Part shown: piece after piece, positions 1 through 7,464 of the stretch
How positions within the stretch are numbered: the first letter of the stretch is position 1
Layout: each line of letters begins with the position of its first letter
Assembly: GCF_015356865.1 (NCBI RefSeq)
Contig: NZ_JAAFZA010000079.1
Coordinates: 1 to 40,608, forward strand
Reading direction: 5' to 3'
DNA from: Catenulispora pinisilvae
GTDB taxonomy: Bacteria > Actinomycetota > Actinomycetes > Streptomycetales > Catenulisporaceae
Length of the DNA stretch: 40,608 nucleotides
Program-made: the position numbers and the translations under genes
Notes under the pieces: generated by a model
Told to the model about the DNA's origin: nothing
Seen by the model: only the letters and a program-made list of their open reading frames with translations
Databases searched by the model: none

Positions 1-368
1 AGCCCCGCCCGCCGCTGGGCCTGGCCGACCTCGCCGACGGCCGCGACGAAGTCTGGGAGACTGAACTCGCCCCCGACACCACCCTGCTGCTGATGACCGA
101 CGGCGTCACCGAGGCCCGCGACCGCGACGGGACGTTCTACGACCCGATCGCCCGCCTGACCGGCTCCGTCCCCACGACCGCCACGACTACCACGACCACC
201 ACGAACTCCCTGGTCCGACGCCTGCGCCGAGACATCAAACGCCACACCGCCGGCCGACCCCGCGACGACATGATGATCGTGGCGCTGAACCGGGGCCCGG
301 AACCGACGGCCCACCCGGACCGCCGACCACGCCCGCGCGCGCAGCCCATGCCGAAGCGCTGGCAATGA
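1..368 (+). CDS. SpoIIE/PP2C-type serine phosphatase, C-terminal fragment (5' cut by window edge)
   Basis: The frame is open from base 3 and ends at TGA 366-368, so the start lies outside the window. The visible ~120 residues carry the late motifs of SpoIIE-type PPM phosphatases: a TLLLMTDGVTEARD strand-turn (metal-binding Asp in TDG), GTFYDP, and a terminal DDMMIVAL segment that corresponds to the DD(M/I)xxVxL metal-binding end of the family. Such proteins in actinobacteria usually follow GAF/PAS sensor domains and dephosphorylate anti-sigma-factor antagonists in the cytoplasm; that role is known for the family and not shown here. A threonine run (eight of nine residues, near the middle) comes from a low-complexity acg/acc stretch. 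The tail after MIVALNR is proline/arginine rich, and the stop codon lies inside a 16-bp tandem repeat. Confidence 0.85.
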   Translation, partial: PRPPLGLADLADGRDEVWETELAPDTTLLLMTDGVTEARDRDGTFYDPIARLTGSVPTTATTTTTTTNSLVRRLRRDIKRHTAGRPRDDMMIVALNRGPEPTAHPDRRPRPRAQPMPKRWQ

Positions 369-402
369 CAAGCGCTGGCAATGACCAAGCGCCGGCAATG
401 AC
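354..402. repeat. 16-bp tandem repeat over the phosphatase stop codon
   Basis: Three copies of aagcgctggcaatgac lie at 354-369, 370-385 and 387-402 (third copy one mismatch, one extra base before it). The TGA stop of the phosphatase gene is inside the first copy, so each copy repeats a stop codon. No function is evident. Confidence 0.85.
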
Positions 403-419
403 CCAAGCCGCTGAACGGA

Positions 420-1856
420 TCAGGCGGTCAGCGCCGCTGACATCCACGCGGCCGGATCGGCGTGCACGCGCCGCACGACGGCGGTCGCCGCGCCGGTCAC
501 CGCGGCCGCCGTACCGCGCCGGGAGACGTGGACGGTGACCGGGGCCCAGCGGGCCGAGATCACGTGCTCGGCCAAGGCTTTCCGCACGCCGGGGACCAGG
601 GCGGCGAACTCCGGTCGGGCGTAGACGCCGCCGAGGACGACCGCCGGCAGGTCCAGGAGGTTGACCGCGGCCGCGGCCGCGCGGCCCAGGCCCGGGGCGG
701 CGGCTTCGGGGCCGTCGCGGTGCAGGGCTTCGAGGCCTGCGACGGTCTCCAGGCAGCCGCGGGCGCCGCAGCGGCACAGGGCGCCGTCGGGCTCGACGGT
801 GATGTGGCCGATCTCGCCGGCCCAGCCCCGGGCGCCGCGGAAGAGCTCGCGGCCGAGGATGACGCCCGCGCCGACGCCGATCTCGCCGGAGACGTAGAGG
901 AAGTCGGTGAGGGGGATCGGCTGCTCGACAGAAGCCGTGCCGGGAGCGCCATCAGCGGTTTGCGTCCCGAGTACGGCGCGCGCCTCGGAATCGACGTATG
1001 TATCAGGGCCCGCATGCGCCTCGGCGAGCGCCGCGAAGTCCGCCTCGTTGCCGATCACCGGCTCGAACGGGGTGTCCGGCAGCACCCGGCGCAGTTCGGC
1101 GCCGATCTCAAAGTCCTGCCACGCCAGGTTCGGGGCCCGGCGGATCCGGCCGTGCGGATTCTCGACCAGGCCGGGGACCGCGACCGCCGCGCCCGCGATG
1201 CCCAGCCCGGCCTCGGCCGTGGCGTCGGCACCGAGCACGGCCAGATCGGCCAGCACGTCGGACACCGCGCGGTCGCGCTGGTCGCCGTGCCGTATGACGG
1301 TGCTGCGAACCGCGCCGGTCAGGTCCACGACACACGCCGCGAGGTAGTCCACATTGATCTCCAGGCCCAGTCCCGCCGGACCGCCGGCCGCCGGCACCAG
1401 TCCCGCCGCGGGTCGGCCCGCGCCGGTGGCCGGCGGCGGCGACACCTCGGTGATCAGGCCCGCTTCCAGCAACGTGTCGGCCAGTGTCGAGGCGGTCGCG
1501 CGGGTCACACCGGTGGCGGCGGCCAGGGACGCACGGGAGATCGGGGCCGGGGCGTCCAGGATCAGCCGGTACAGCAGCGCCAGATTCGCGTTGCGGATGC
1601 TGGCCTGGCGCGCCGGGTTGGGGACGGCGCGGCCGGTGGGGCCAGGGCCGGTGAGGCCAAAGTGGCCAGAGCTGCCGATCGGGCCGGGCCGGCTGACGGG
1701 ACCGGCGGAACCGGCTGGCTCGGCAGCACTCCCGACCGGAGCGGCGGCAGCACCGGCTCCCGGGCCGTCTCCGGTGGCGTCGGTGTCGTGGCTGGTGCGG
1801 CTGGTGGGCGCGGGCATGCCTTGACAATGCCACAGCCGGTCCATAAGTTCATCCAT
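420..1856 (-). CDS. ROK-family transcriptional repressor (XylR-like)
   Basis: A 478-residue protein with a winged helix-turn-helix at about residues 85-140 ([12 protein letters not shown]...[18 protein letters not shown]) followed by a ROK sugar-kinase-like domain. The ROK zinc motif [10 protein letters not shown] is at about 359-368, preceded by the GHITVEPDG segment typical of the fold. The first ~80 residues are an Ala/Gly/Pro-rich leader of low complexity. The start at 1856 is chosen because GAGGGGA lies 9 nt upstream; a second possible start (MPAPTS) is at 1817. The gene is divergent from xylA-xylB, so it most likely represses them and is relieved by xylose, as for XylR of other bacteria. 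This regulatory role is inference from domain and position. Confidence 0.88.
   Translation of the reverse strand: MDELMDRLWHCQGMPAPTSRTSHDTDATGDGPGAGAAAAPVGSAAEPAGSAGPVSRPGPIGSSGHFGLTGPGPTGRAVPNPARQASIRNANLALLYRLILDAPAPISRASLAAATGVTRATASTLADTLLEAGLITEVSPPPATGAGRPAAGLVPAAGGPAGLGLEINVDYLAACVVDLTGAVRSTVIRHGDQRDRAVSDVLADLAVLGADATAEAGLGIAGAAVAVPGLVENPHGRIRRAPNLAWQDFEIGAELRRVLPDTPFEPVIGNEADFAALAEAHAGPDTYVDSEARAVLGTQTADGAPGTASVEQPIPLTDFLYVSGEIGVGAGVILGRELFRGARGWAGEIGHITVEPDGALCRCGARGCLETVAGLEALHRDGPEAAAPGLGRAAAAAVNLLDLPAVVLGGVYARPEFAALVPGVRKALAEHVISARWAPVTVHVSRRGTAAAVTGAATAVVRRVHADPAAWMSAALTA
1821..1849 (+). promoter_or_regulatory. Predicted xylA-xylB promoter
   Basis: TTGACA (1821-1826) and TAAGTT (1844-1849) are separated by exactly 17 bp and lie 43 bp before the xylA start. 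The promoter is inside the first codons of the divergent ROK gene if that gene starts at 1856. The adjoining AT-rich stretch 1842-1867 is a plausible repressor-binding region, but I see no clean palindrome. Confidence 0.55.
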
Positions 1857-1891
1857 TAAACAATTCCCCTCAGCATGCCCAGGAGTCCGCG

Positions 1892-3061
1892 ATGACCGCA
1901 ACACCGTCGCCCGCCGACAAGTTCACCTTCGGTCTGTGGACCGTGGGCTGGCAGGCCCGCGATCCCTTCGGGGACGCCACCCGGCCCGCGCTGGACCCGG
2001 TGGAGACCGTGCACCGGCTGGCTGAGCTCGGCGCCTACGGCGTCACCTTCCACGACGACGACCTGATCCCCTTCGGCTCGGGCGAGGACGAGCGGGCCAA
2101 GCACATCGCCCGGTTCCGTGAGGCGCTGGACGCCACCGGCCTGAAGGTGCCGATGGCCACCACGAACCTGTTCACCCACCCGGTGTTCAAGGACGGCGCC
2201 TTCACCAGCAACGACCGCGACATCCGCCGCTACGCGCTGCGCAAGGTGATGCGCAACCTGGACCTGGCCGCCGAGCTCGGCGCCAACACCTACGTGTTCT
2301 GGGGCGGCCGCGAGGGCTCGGAGTCCGAGGCCGCCAAGGACGTCCGCTCCGCGCTGGACCGCTACCGCGAGGGCCTGGACATGCTGGCCGCCTACGTCAC
2401 CGACCGCGGCTACGACATCCGCTTCGCCCTGGAGCCCAAGCCGAACGAGCCGCGCGGCGACATCCTGCTGCCGACCATCGGCCACGCCCTGGCCTTCATC
2501 AGCACCCTGGAACACCACGAGATGGTCGGGGTGAACCCGGAGGTCGGGCACGAGCAGATGGCGGGCCTGAACTTCGCCCACGGCATCGCGCAGGCGCTGT
2601 GGCAGGGCAAGCTCTTCCACCTCGACCTCAACGGCCAGCGCGGCCCCAAGTTCGACCAGGACCTGGTCTTCGGGCACGGCGACCTGCTCAACGCCTTCTT
2701 CCTGGTGGACCTGCTGGAGAACGGCGGCTACGAGGGCCCGCGGCACTTCGACTACAAGCCGGCCCGGACCGAGGACATCGCAGGGGTCTGGCAGTCCGCC
2801 GCCGCCAACATGCGCACCTACCTGCTGCTCAAGGAGCGCGTCGCGGCCTTCAACGCCGACCCCGAAGTCGCCGAGGCGCGCGCGGCGGCCCGGGTCGAGC
2901 AGGTGGCGACGCCGACGCTGGCCGCCGGCGAGACCTACGCCGACCTGCTGGCCGACCGCTCCGCCTATGAGGAGTTCGACCCGGAGGAGGCCGCCGACCG
3001 CGGTCTGGGCGCGGTCCGCCTCACCCAGCTCGCCGTGGAACACCTGATGGGCGCCCGGTGA
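1892..3061 (+). CDS. xylA: Xylose isomerase
   Basis: A 389-residue protein, the usual length of the class I xylose isomerases of actinomycetes. It interconverts D-xylose and D-xylulose (also glucose/fructose) in the cytoplasm with two divalent metal ions. Visible landmarks: [10 protein letters not shown] at the N-terminus, catalytic His54 in [22 protein letters not shown], and metal/substrate residues Glu181 and Lys183 in [12 protein letters not shown]. The [11 protein letters not shown] segment near residue 287 carries a metal-binding Asp. The ATG at 1892 gives the standard N-terminus. It overlaps the following kinase gene by 4 bp, which indicates one transcript with coupled translation. Control by the divergent ROK repressor is likely. 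Confidence 0.97.
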   Translation: MTATPSPADKFTFGLWTVGWQARDPFGDATRPALDPVETVHRLAELGAYGVTFHDDDLIPFGSGEDERAKHIARFREALDATGLKVPMATTNLFTHPVFKDGAFTSNDRDIRRYALRKVMRNLDLAAELGANTYVFWGGREGSESEAAKDVRSALDRYREGLDMLAAYVTDRGYDIRFALEPKPNEPRGDILLPTIGHALAFISTLEHHEMVGVNPEVGHEQMAGLNFAHGIAQALWQGKLFHLDLNGQRGPKFDQDLVFGHGDLLNAFFLVDLLENGGYEGPRHFDYKPARTEDIAGVWQSAAANMRTYLLLKERVAAFNADPEVAEARAAARVEQVATPTLAAGETYADLLADRSAYEEFDPEEAADRGLGAVRLTQLAVEHLMGAR

Positions 3062-4440
3062 GGCTGGTCGCCGGCGTCGATTCCTCGACGCAGTCGTGCA
3101 AGGTCGTGATCCGGGAGGCGGAGAGCGGGACCCTGGTGAGACAGGGTTCTGCCTCCCACCCCCCGGGCACCGAGGTGGATCCCGAGGCGTGGTGGCGGGC
3201 GCTGCACGCGGCCTTCGCCGAAGCCGGCGGCCTGGACGACGTCGAGGCGCTGGCGATCGGCGGCCAGCAGCACGGCATGGTCTGCCTGGACGAGAGCGGC
3301 CAGGTGGTGCGGCCCGCGTTGTTGTGGAACGACACGCGGTCCGCGCACGCGGCCGGCGATCTGGTACGCGAACTCGGCGCCGAAGCCTGGGCCCAGGCGG
3401 TCGGCTCGGTCCCGGTCGCCGCGTTCACCGCGACCAAGCTCCGCTGGCTCGCCGAGCACGAACCCGAGAACGCGGCACGGGTGGCGGCCGTGTGCCTCCC
3501 CCACGACTGGCTGACCTGGCGGCTGCGCGGCAGCACCGATATCAGTGAGCTGACCACCGACCGCAGCGACGCGTCGGGCACCGGCTACTGGTCGCCGGGT
3601 ACCGGGCAGTACCGTCGCGACCTGCTGCGGCTGGCGTTCGGGCGCGACCTCGCGGTCCCGCGCGTGGCCGACGTGCGGGAAGTGGTCGGCCGGTTCGGCC
3701 GGCTCGCCCTGGCCCCCGGCGCCGGCGACAACGCCGCGGCGGCGTTGGGGCTGGGCGCCCGCGTCGGCGACGTCGTGGTGTCGATCGGCACCTCGGGCAC
3801 CGTCTTCGCGGTCTGCGACACCCCGACCGCCGAGGCCACCGGCACCGTCGCCGGCTTCGCCGACGCCACCGGCCGGTTCCTGCCGCTGGTCTGCACGCTC
3901 AACGCCGCCCGCGTCCTGGACGCCGGCGCGGCGATGGCCCGCACCGACCTCGACGGCCTGTCCGAACTCGCGCTGTCCGCTCCGCCCGGCGCCGACGGCC
4001 TCACCCTGATCCCGTACCTCGAAGGGGAGCGCACGCCCAACCTGCCCGACGCCGCGGGCTCGATCCACGGCCTGCGCCTGGCCAACGCGACCGCCGCCCA
4101 CCTGGCGCGCGCGGCCGTCGAGGGCATGCTGTGCGGTCTGGCCGACGGCCTCGACGCGCTGACCGGACGCGGCGTCCCGGTCCAGCGCATCGTGCTGATC
4201 GGCGGCGGCGCGCGTTCCGAGGCGGTCCGCACCATCGCCCCGGCGATCCTCGGGCACTCGGTGACCGTTCCCCCGCCGGGTGAATACGTCGCCGACGGCG
4301 CCGCGGTCCAGGCCGGCTGGGCCCTGTCCGGTACGGACGAGCCGCCGCGCCACGTGACCCAGGGCACTGAGACATACGACGCCAAACCGCTCCCGGAACT
4401 GCGCGAGCGCTACCACGAGTTTCGCGATCGCGTCGCCTGA
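3058..4440 (+). CDS. xylB: Xylulokinase (FGGY family)
   Basis: A 460-residue FGGY carbohydrate kinase that phosphorylates D-xylulose to D-xylulose 5-phosphate with ATP. The N-terminal actin-like domain starts with [14 protein letters not shown]. The xylulokinase-typical GGQQHGMV and LWNDTRS segments follow, then the C-terminal ATP-binding SIGTSGTVF and [13 protein letters not shown] motifs. The GTG start overlaps the xylA stop (GTGA, 4 bp), so the two enzymes form the standard two-step xylose pathway into the pentose phosphate route. The gene is followed by a strong hairpin at 4461-4500. Sugar preference is judged from the gene pair and motif similarity; other pentulose kinases of the family are the main alternative. 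Confidence 0.95.
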   Translation: MRLVAGVDSSTQSCKVVIREAESGTLVRQGSASHPPGTEVDPEAWWRALHAAFAEAGGLDDVEALAIGGQQHGMVCLDESGQVVRPALLWNDTRSAHAAGDLVRELGAEAWAQAVGSVPVAAFTATKLRWLAEHEPENAARVAAVCLPHDWLTWRLRGSTDISELTTDRSDASGTGYWSPGTGQYRRDLLRLAFGRDLAVPRVADVREVVGRFGRLALAPGAGDNAAAALGLGARVGDVVVSIGTSGTVFAVCDTPTAEATGTVAGFADATGRFLPLVCTLNAARVLDAGAAMARTDLDGLSELALSAPPGADGLTLIPYLEGERTPNLPDAAGSIHGLRLANATAAHLARAAVEGMLCGLADGLDALTGRGVPVQRIVLIGGGARSEAVRTIAPAILGHSVTVPPPGEYVADGAAVQAGWALSGTDEPPRHVTQGTETYDAKPLPELRERYHEFRDRVA

Positions 4441-4460
4441 CCGGCGCGGACGCGAACTAA

Positions 4461-4500
4461 CGCCCGGTGCCGCCGGTGTGAGGGTCGGCGGTACCGGGCG
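4461..4500 (+). terminator. Strong hairpin after xylB
   Basis: A 14-bp stem (cgcccggtgccgcc at 4461-4474 with ggcggtaccgggcg at 4487-4500, one G-T wobble) and a 12-nt loop sit 20 bp after the xylB stop and before the convergent endoglucanase gene. There is no T-run. It may work for both directions. Confidence 0.7.
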
Positions 4501-4505
4501 CTCTA

Positions 4506-4540
4506 AACTCCGAACTCTGAACTCTGAACTCCAACTCAGA
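4506..4540. repeat. 7-bp tandem repeat over the endoglucanase stop codon
   Basis: Five heptamers of the type aactctg run in register from 4506 to 4540 (aactccg, aactctg, aactctg, aactcca, actcaga). The stop codon of the minus-strand GH5 gene (4536-4538) is in the last one. Confidence 0.8.
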
Positions 4541-6083
4541 ACGTGGCCAGGTGCGCCTTGTACCCGGCGCCGTACGCCGTCGGGGTCCCGTCGTAGGCGC
4601 TGATCAACGAAGGACCCTGCGAACAGTCCCAGGTGTTCCAGGTCCACGCCGAGTACCCGGTCTGGTGACTGTCCAGCCACGTCATCAGGGTGTCGATGTA
4701 CGAGTGCCCGCAGTCGTTCTCGCCGATCTCCCCGGCGATCACCGGGACCTGCGCCAGCACCGGCGCGACCTGCGAGTCCCAGCACGACGAGGACGAGCAC
4801 GAGTTGAAGTTGTACGAGTGCCACGACGCCGCCAGGTCGTGCAGCGGGTCCGTGGGCTCGTGCGCCAGCCACTGGCTCAGGTCGTTCGAATACGCCACCC
4901 CGCCGAGCATCAGCACGTTCCTCGCCCCGGCCCCGCGTACCGCGTCGACCAGCGACTGCATCCCGGCGACCTGATAGCCGATCCCCGTGCAGGTGCCGCC
5001 GTTCTGCCAGCACGACCAACCCGCGGCGGAGTCGAAGCCGGCCGCGAAGTCCGGGTAGGGCTCGTTGAAGAGGTCGAAGATGGTCGAGTCGTCGCCCTTG
5101 AACGCGCCGGCCACCGAGGACCAGAAGGCCGGGGCGTTCGCCGCGTCCGGCATCGGTTTCTGGCAGGTCGCCGTGGCGACCGAGCAGGCCGAGGACTGGC
5201 CGGTGTAGACGCCGTCGGTCCAGTGCAGGTCGAGGATGACGGCCAGGCCGTGCTGATGCAGCAGGCTGACGAAGCTCTCGATCGCACTCTGATACGCCGC
5301 GCCGGAGTACTGCGGCAGCACGTCCGACTCCCCGAGCCAGCAGTCCTCGTTCAGCGGCACCCGGACGATGTTCGCCTTCCACGCCGCGATCGCCGCGACC
5401 GACGCGTCGTCGACCGGGCCGTCGAAGATCCCCTTGCCCTGCACGCACGAGAACTCCGCGCCGGACCGGTTCACGCCGTGCGGGACGAACACCTTGCCGG
5501 TGCTGTCCACGAGCTGGTTACCCGCGACGTGCAGCTGCGGGGCGCCGGTCGGCGGGGGAGTCGAGCTCGGCGTCGTACTCGGGGTGGTGCTCGGGGTCGT
5601 GCTGGGCGTGGTGCTGGGCGTGGTGCTCGGGGTCGAAGACGGCGAGATCGCCCCGTTGCAGACGGTGCCGTTGACGCTGAACACGGTCGGCGCGGTATTG
5701 GCCCCGCTGTAGGTGAAGTTGGCGCCGATGGCCGTACTCGATCCGGCTGCGACGGCACCGTTGTAGGAGGCGTTCGCGACGGTGACCGCCTGGCCGGACT
5801 GCGACCACGTCCCGCTCCAGCCGCTCTGCAACGTCTGGTTCCCGCCGTACGAATAGCCCAGCGTCCAGCCGCTCCACGCGCTGGTCCCGACGTTCGCGAT
5901 CGTGACGTTCGCCGTGAACCCGGTGCCCCAGTCGCTGCCGACCGTATATGTGACCTGACACGCCACCGCGGTCGCGGCGCTCGCGGTCCCCGGTACGAGC
6001 ACCGCGGCGGTCGCCGAACCCGCCGCCAGCGCCACCCCGGCCACCGCTCCGAGCGCCGCTCTCAGTCTCGGTCTTGCGGACAT
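4536..6083 (-). CDS. Secreted CBM2-GH5 endo-beta-1,4-glucanase
   Basis: A 515-residue modular cellulase. Residues 1-36 are a Sec signal peptide ending in TASA. A family 2 cellulose-binding module (about 40-147) has the typical WGTGFTANVTIANVGTSAWSGW start and paired Cys ends. A (TPST)n linker (about 150-175) leads to a GH5 catalytic domain. The acid/base Glu341 is in FDLFNEP and the nucleophile Glu452 in VIAGEIGE. It would cleave internal beta-1,4 bonds of cellulose outside the cell. AAGGAGG stands 3 nt before the ATG. It is divergent from the LacI-type regulator gene, and the gap holds two palindromes (6187-6199, 6290-6307), so sugar-responsive repression is likely. Substrate (cellulose rather than mannan or xylan) is judged from CBM2 and the GH6 neighbour. 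Confidence 0.93.
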   Translation of the reverse strand: MSARPRLRAALGAVAGVALAAGSATAAVLVPGTASAATAVACQVTYTVGSDWGTGFTANVTIANVGTSAWSGWTLGYSYGGNQTLQSGWSGTWSQSGQAVTVANASYNGAVAAGSSTAIGANFTYSGANTAPTVFSVNGTVCNGAISPSSTPSTTPSTTPSTTPSTTPSTTPSSTPPPTGAPQLHVAGNQLVDSTGKVFVPHGVNRSGAEFSCVQGKGIFDGPVDDASVAAIAAWKANIVRVPLNEDCWLGESDVLPQYSGAAYQSAIESFVSLLHQHGLAVILDLHWTDGVYTGQSSACSVATATCQKPMPDAANAPAFWSSVAGAFKGDDSTIFDLFNEPYPDFAAGFDSAAGWSCWQNGGTCTGIGYQVAGMQSLVDAVRGAGARNVLMLGGVAYSNDLSQWLAHEPTDPLHDLAASWHSYNFNSCSSSSCWDSQVAPVLAQVPVIAGEIGENDCGHSYIDTLMTWLDSHQTGYSAWTWNTWDCSQGPSLISAYDGTPTAYGAGYKAHLATF

Positions 6084-6186
6084 GAGCCTCCTTCATCGCA
6101 CCGACACATCGCGCGGAACGTAGGAAGCCTTTCGGCCGGCGCGCAAGGACCCGACCCCGAAACCCCAGGACGGCACCCGCCCGGCG

Positions 6187-6199
6187 ATGAAACTTTCAT
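6187..6199. promoter_or_regulatory. Palindromic ATGAAA-C-TTTCAT site upstream of the GH5 gene
   Basis: A perfect odd-centred palindrome lies about 100 bp upstream of the endoglucanase start. GAAA-C-TTTC inverted repeats resemble LacI-family operators found before actinomycete glycosidase genes. Binding is inferred. Confidence 0.45.
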
Positions 6200-6239
6200 G
6201 CCACCGCCGCCTGACGCCCCGGTCGCGAGGGTCGCGTAC

Positions 6240-6256
6240 GCCGCCGGACCGGCGGC
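6240..6256. promoter_or_regulatory. Perfect 8-bp-arm palindrome in the cellulase divergent gap
   Basis: GCCGCCGG-A-CCGGCGGC is a perfect inverted repeat ending 3 bp before the predicted -35 of the LacI gene. It could be a regulator site or the 5' hairpin of the divergent GH5 transcript. No specific assignment can be made. Confidence 0.3.
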
Positions 6257-6259
6257 CTC

Positions 6260-6288
6260 TTGACAAGTTCGACCACTGAGACGACTTT
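6260..6288 (+). promoter_or_regulatory. Predicted promoter of the LacI-family regulator
   Basis: TTGACA (6260-6265), a 17-bp spacer and GACTTT (6283-6288) precede the regulator. The expected transcription start falls inside the 18-bp palindrome at 6290-6307, which would allow autorepression. Confidence 0.45.
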
Positions 6289-6289
6289 G

Positions 6290-6307
6290 CATGAGAGCGC
6301 TCTCATG
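6290..6307. promoter_or_regulatory. CebR/CelR-like operator, 18-bp perfect palindrome
   Basis: CATGAGAGCGCTCTCATG is a perfect palindrome. Its core TGAGAGCGCTCTCA differs from the TGGGAGCGCTCCCA box of CebR/CelR-type cellulose-utilisation repressors by one symmetric base pair. It lies at the predicted transcription start of the adjacent LacI-family gene and upstream of the divergent GH5 gene. Confidence 0.75.
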
Positions 6308-6372
6308 AACCTTTCGTGAGCTGTCCGACACCCGGAGTTCATCCCGCCCCCCACGAGTCGGAGAACCTTGAG

Positions 6373-7389
6373 ATGACCCTTTCTGCCACCCAGGGTCCAC
6401 GCCCCACCCTGGCCGACGTCGCCGCGCTGGCCGGCGTCTCCCCGGCCACCGCCTCGCGCGTCCTGAACGGCACCGCCGGGGTCAGCGGCAGCGCCCGCGC
6501 CGACGTGCACGAAGCGGTCTCGCGGCTGTCCTACGTCCGGCAGCGCGCGCGGGCCACGCGCCGGGCGCGCGTCAGCTCGATCGCCGCGGTGGTCTGCGAG
6601 GACGGCGTACGGCTGTTCGCGGACACGTTCTTCTCCCGGATCCTGCTCGGCGCCGGACAGGCCCTGCGCACCGGCGACATCCAGCTGGTGCTGCTGGTCG
6701 TGCGCGGCCCGGCCGACCACGGCTCGGTCGAGCGCTACCTGTCCAAAGGTCTCGCCGACGGGGTTCTCCTTATCAGCGCACACGATCGGGACCCGTTGGT
6801 CCCCATGCTGCGGGCCATGCGGGTGCCCACGGTCGCCGCCGGCCGGCCCATGACGCCGCAGTTGCTGCCGTATGTGGACGCCGACAACCGCGGCGGCGCG
6901 CGCGAGGCTGTCAGGCATCTGCTGAACTCCGGACGCCAGAAGGTCGTGTCCATCGCCGGGCCGCCGGACATGGCAGTCGGCGCCGACCGGCGCGCCGGCT
7001 ACCGCGACGCGATCGCCGAGTCCGGCGCCGAGGCCCACGTCGTCTACGGCGACTTCACCCCGACCTCCGGCGAGCACGCGATGCGGCGGCTCCTGGACCA
7101 CCACCCCGATCTCGACGCGGTGTTCGCCGCGTCGGACCTGATGGCCCTGGGCGCCTTGCGCGCCCTGCGGCGGGCCGGACGCCGGATCCCGGACGACGTC
7201 GCCGTCGTCGGGTTCGACGACGCTCCGCTGGCCCTGCACACCGACCCGCGCCTGACCACCGTCCGGCAGCCCGTGGAGGACATGGGAGAGGCGATGGCCC
7301 GGCACCTCACCAGGCGGCTCATCGGAGAGGCCGAGATGCCGCCGGCCACCGTGTTCCACACCGAACTGGTGGTGCGCGACTCCGGCTGA
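6373..7389 (+). CDS. LacI-family repressor of cellulose utilisation (CebR/CelR-like)
   Basis: A 338-residue LacI/GalR regulator. The N-terminal helix-turn-helix is at residues 12-33 (TLADVAALAGVSPATASRVLNG), and a periplasmic-binding-protein-like effector domain follows with LADGVLLIS, AASDLMALGALRAL and VVGFDDAPLA. The start at 6373 is preferred over the upstream GTG at 6316 because GGAG is 9 nt upstream and the HTH then falls at the usual position. It sits between a GH5 and a GH6 cellulase, with a CebR-like operator over its own promoter. It probably represses itself and the flanking cellulases until cello-oligosaccharides bind. The ligand is inferred from context. Confidence 0.92.
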   Translation: MTLSATQGPRPTLADVAALAGVSPATASRVLNGTAGVSGSARADVHEAVSRLSYVRQRARATRRARVSSIAAVVCEDGVRLFADTFFSRILLGAGQALRTGDIQLVLLVVRGPADHGSVERYLSKGLADGVLLISAHDRDPLVPMLRAMRVPTVAAGRPMTPQLLPYVDADNRGGAREAVRHLLNSGRQKVVSIAGPPDMAVGADRRAGYRDAIAESGAEAHVVYGDFTPTSGEHAMRRLLDHHPDLDAVFAASDLMALGALRALRRAGRRIPDDVAVVGFDDAPLALHTDPRLTTVRQPVEDMGEAMARHLTRRLIGEAEMPPATVFHTELVVRDSG

Positions 7390-7414
7390 TCGGCCGGCCG
7401 ACCAACGATCGTCT

Positions 7415-7431
7415 GTCCCGTGCCGCGGGAC
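7415..7431 (+). other. Small hairpin in the 5' leader of the GH6 gene
   Basis: GTCCCG (7415-7420) and CGGGAC (7426-7431) can pair across a 5-nt loop, 33 bp before the GH6 start. It may stabilise the leader or weaken readthrough from the LacI gene. No clear separate promoter is visible in the 75-bp gap, so cotranscription with the regulator is possible. Confidence 0.3.
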
Positions 7432-7464
7432 GGCTATATCGCCATGCCCACAAGGGAGAGGCAC

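Noticed and set aside
2965-5448. A long minus-strand frame opposite xylB
   Set aside because: It is a shadow of xylB and of the 3' part of the GH5 gene, with no start signal or conserved motif.
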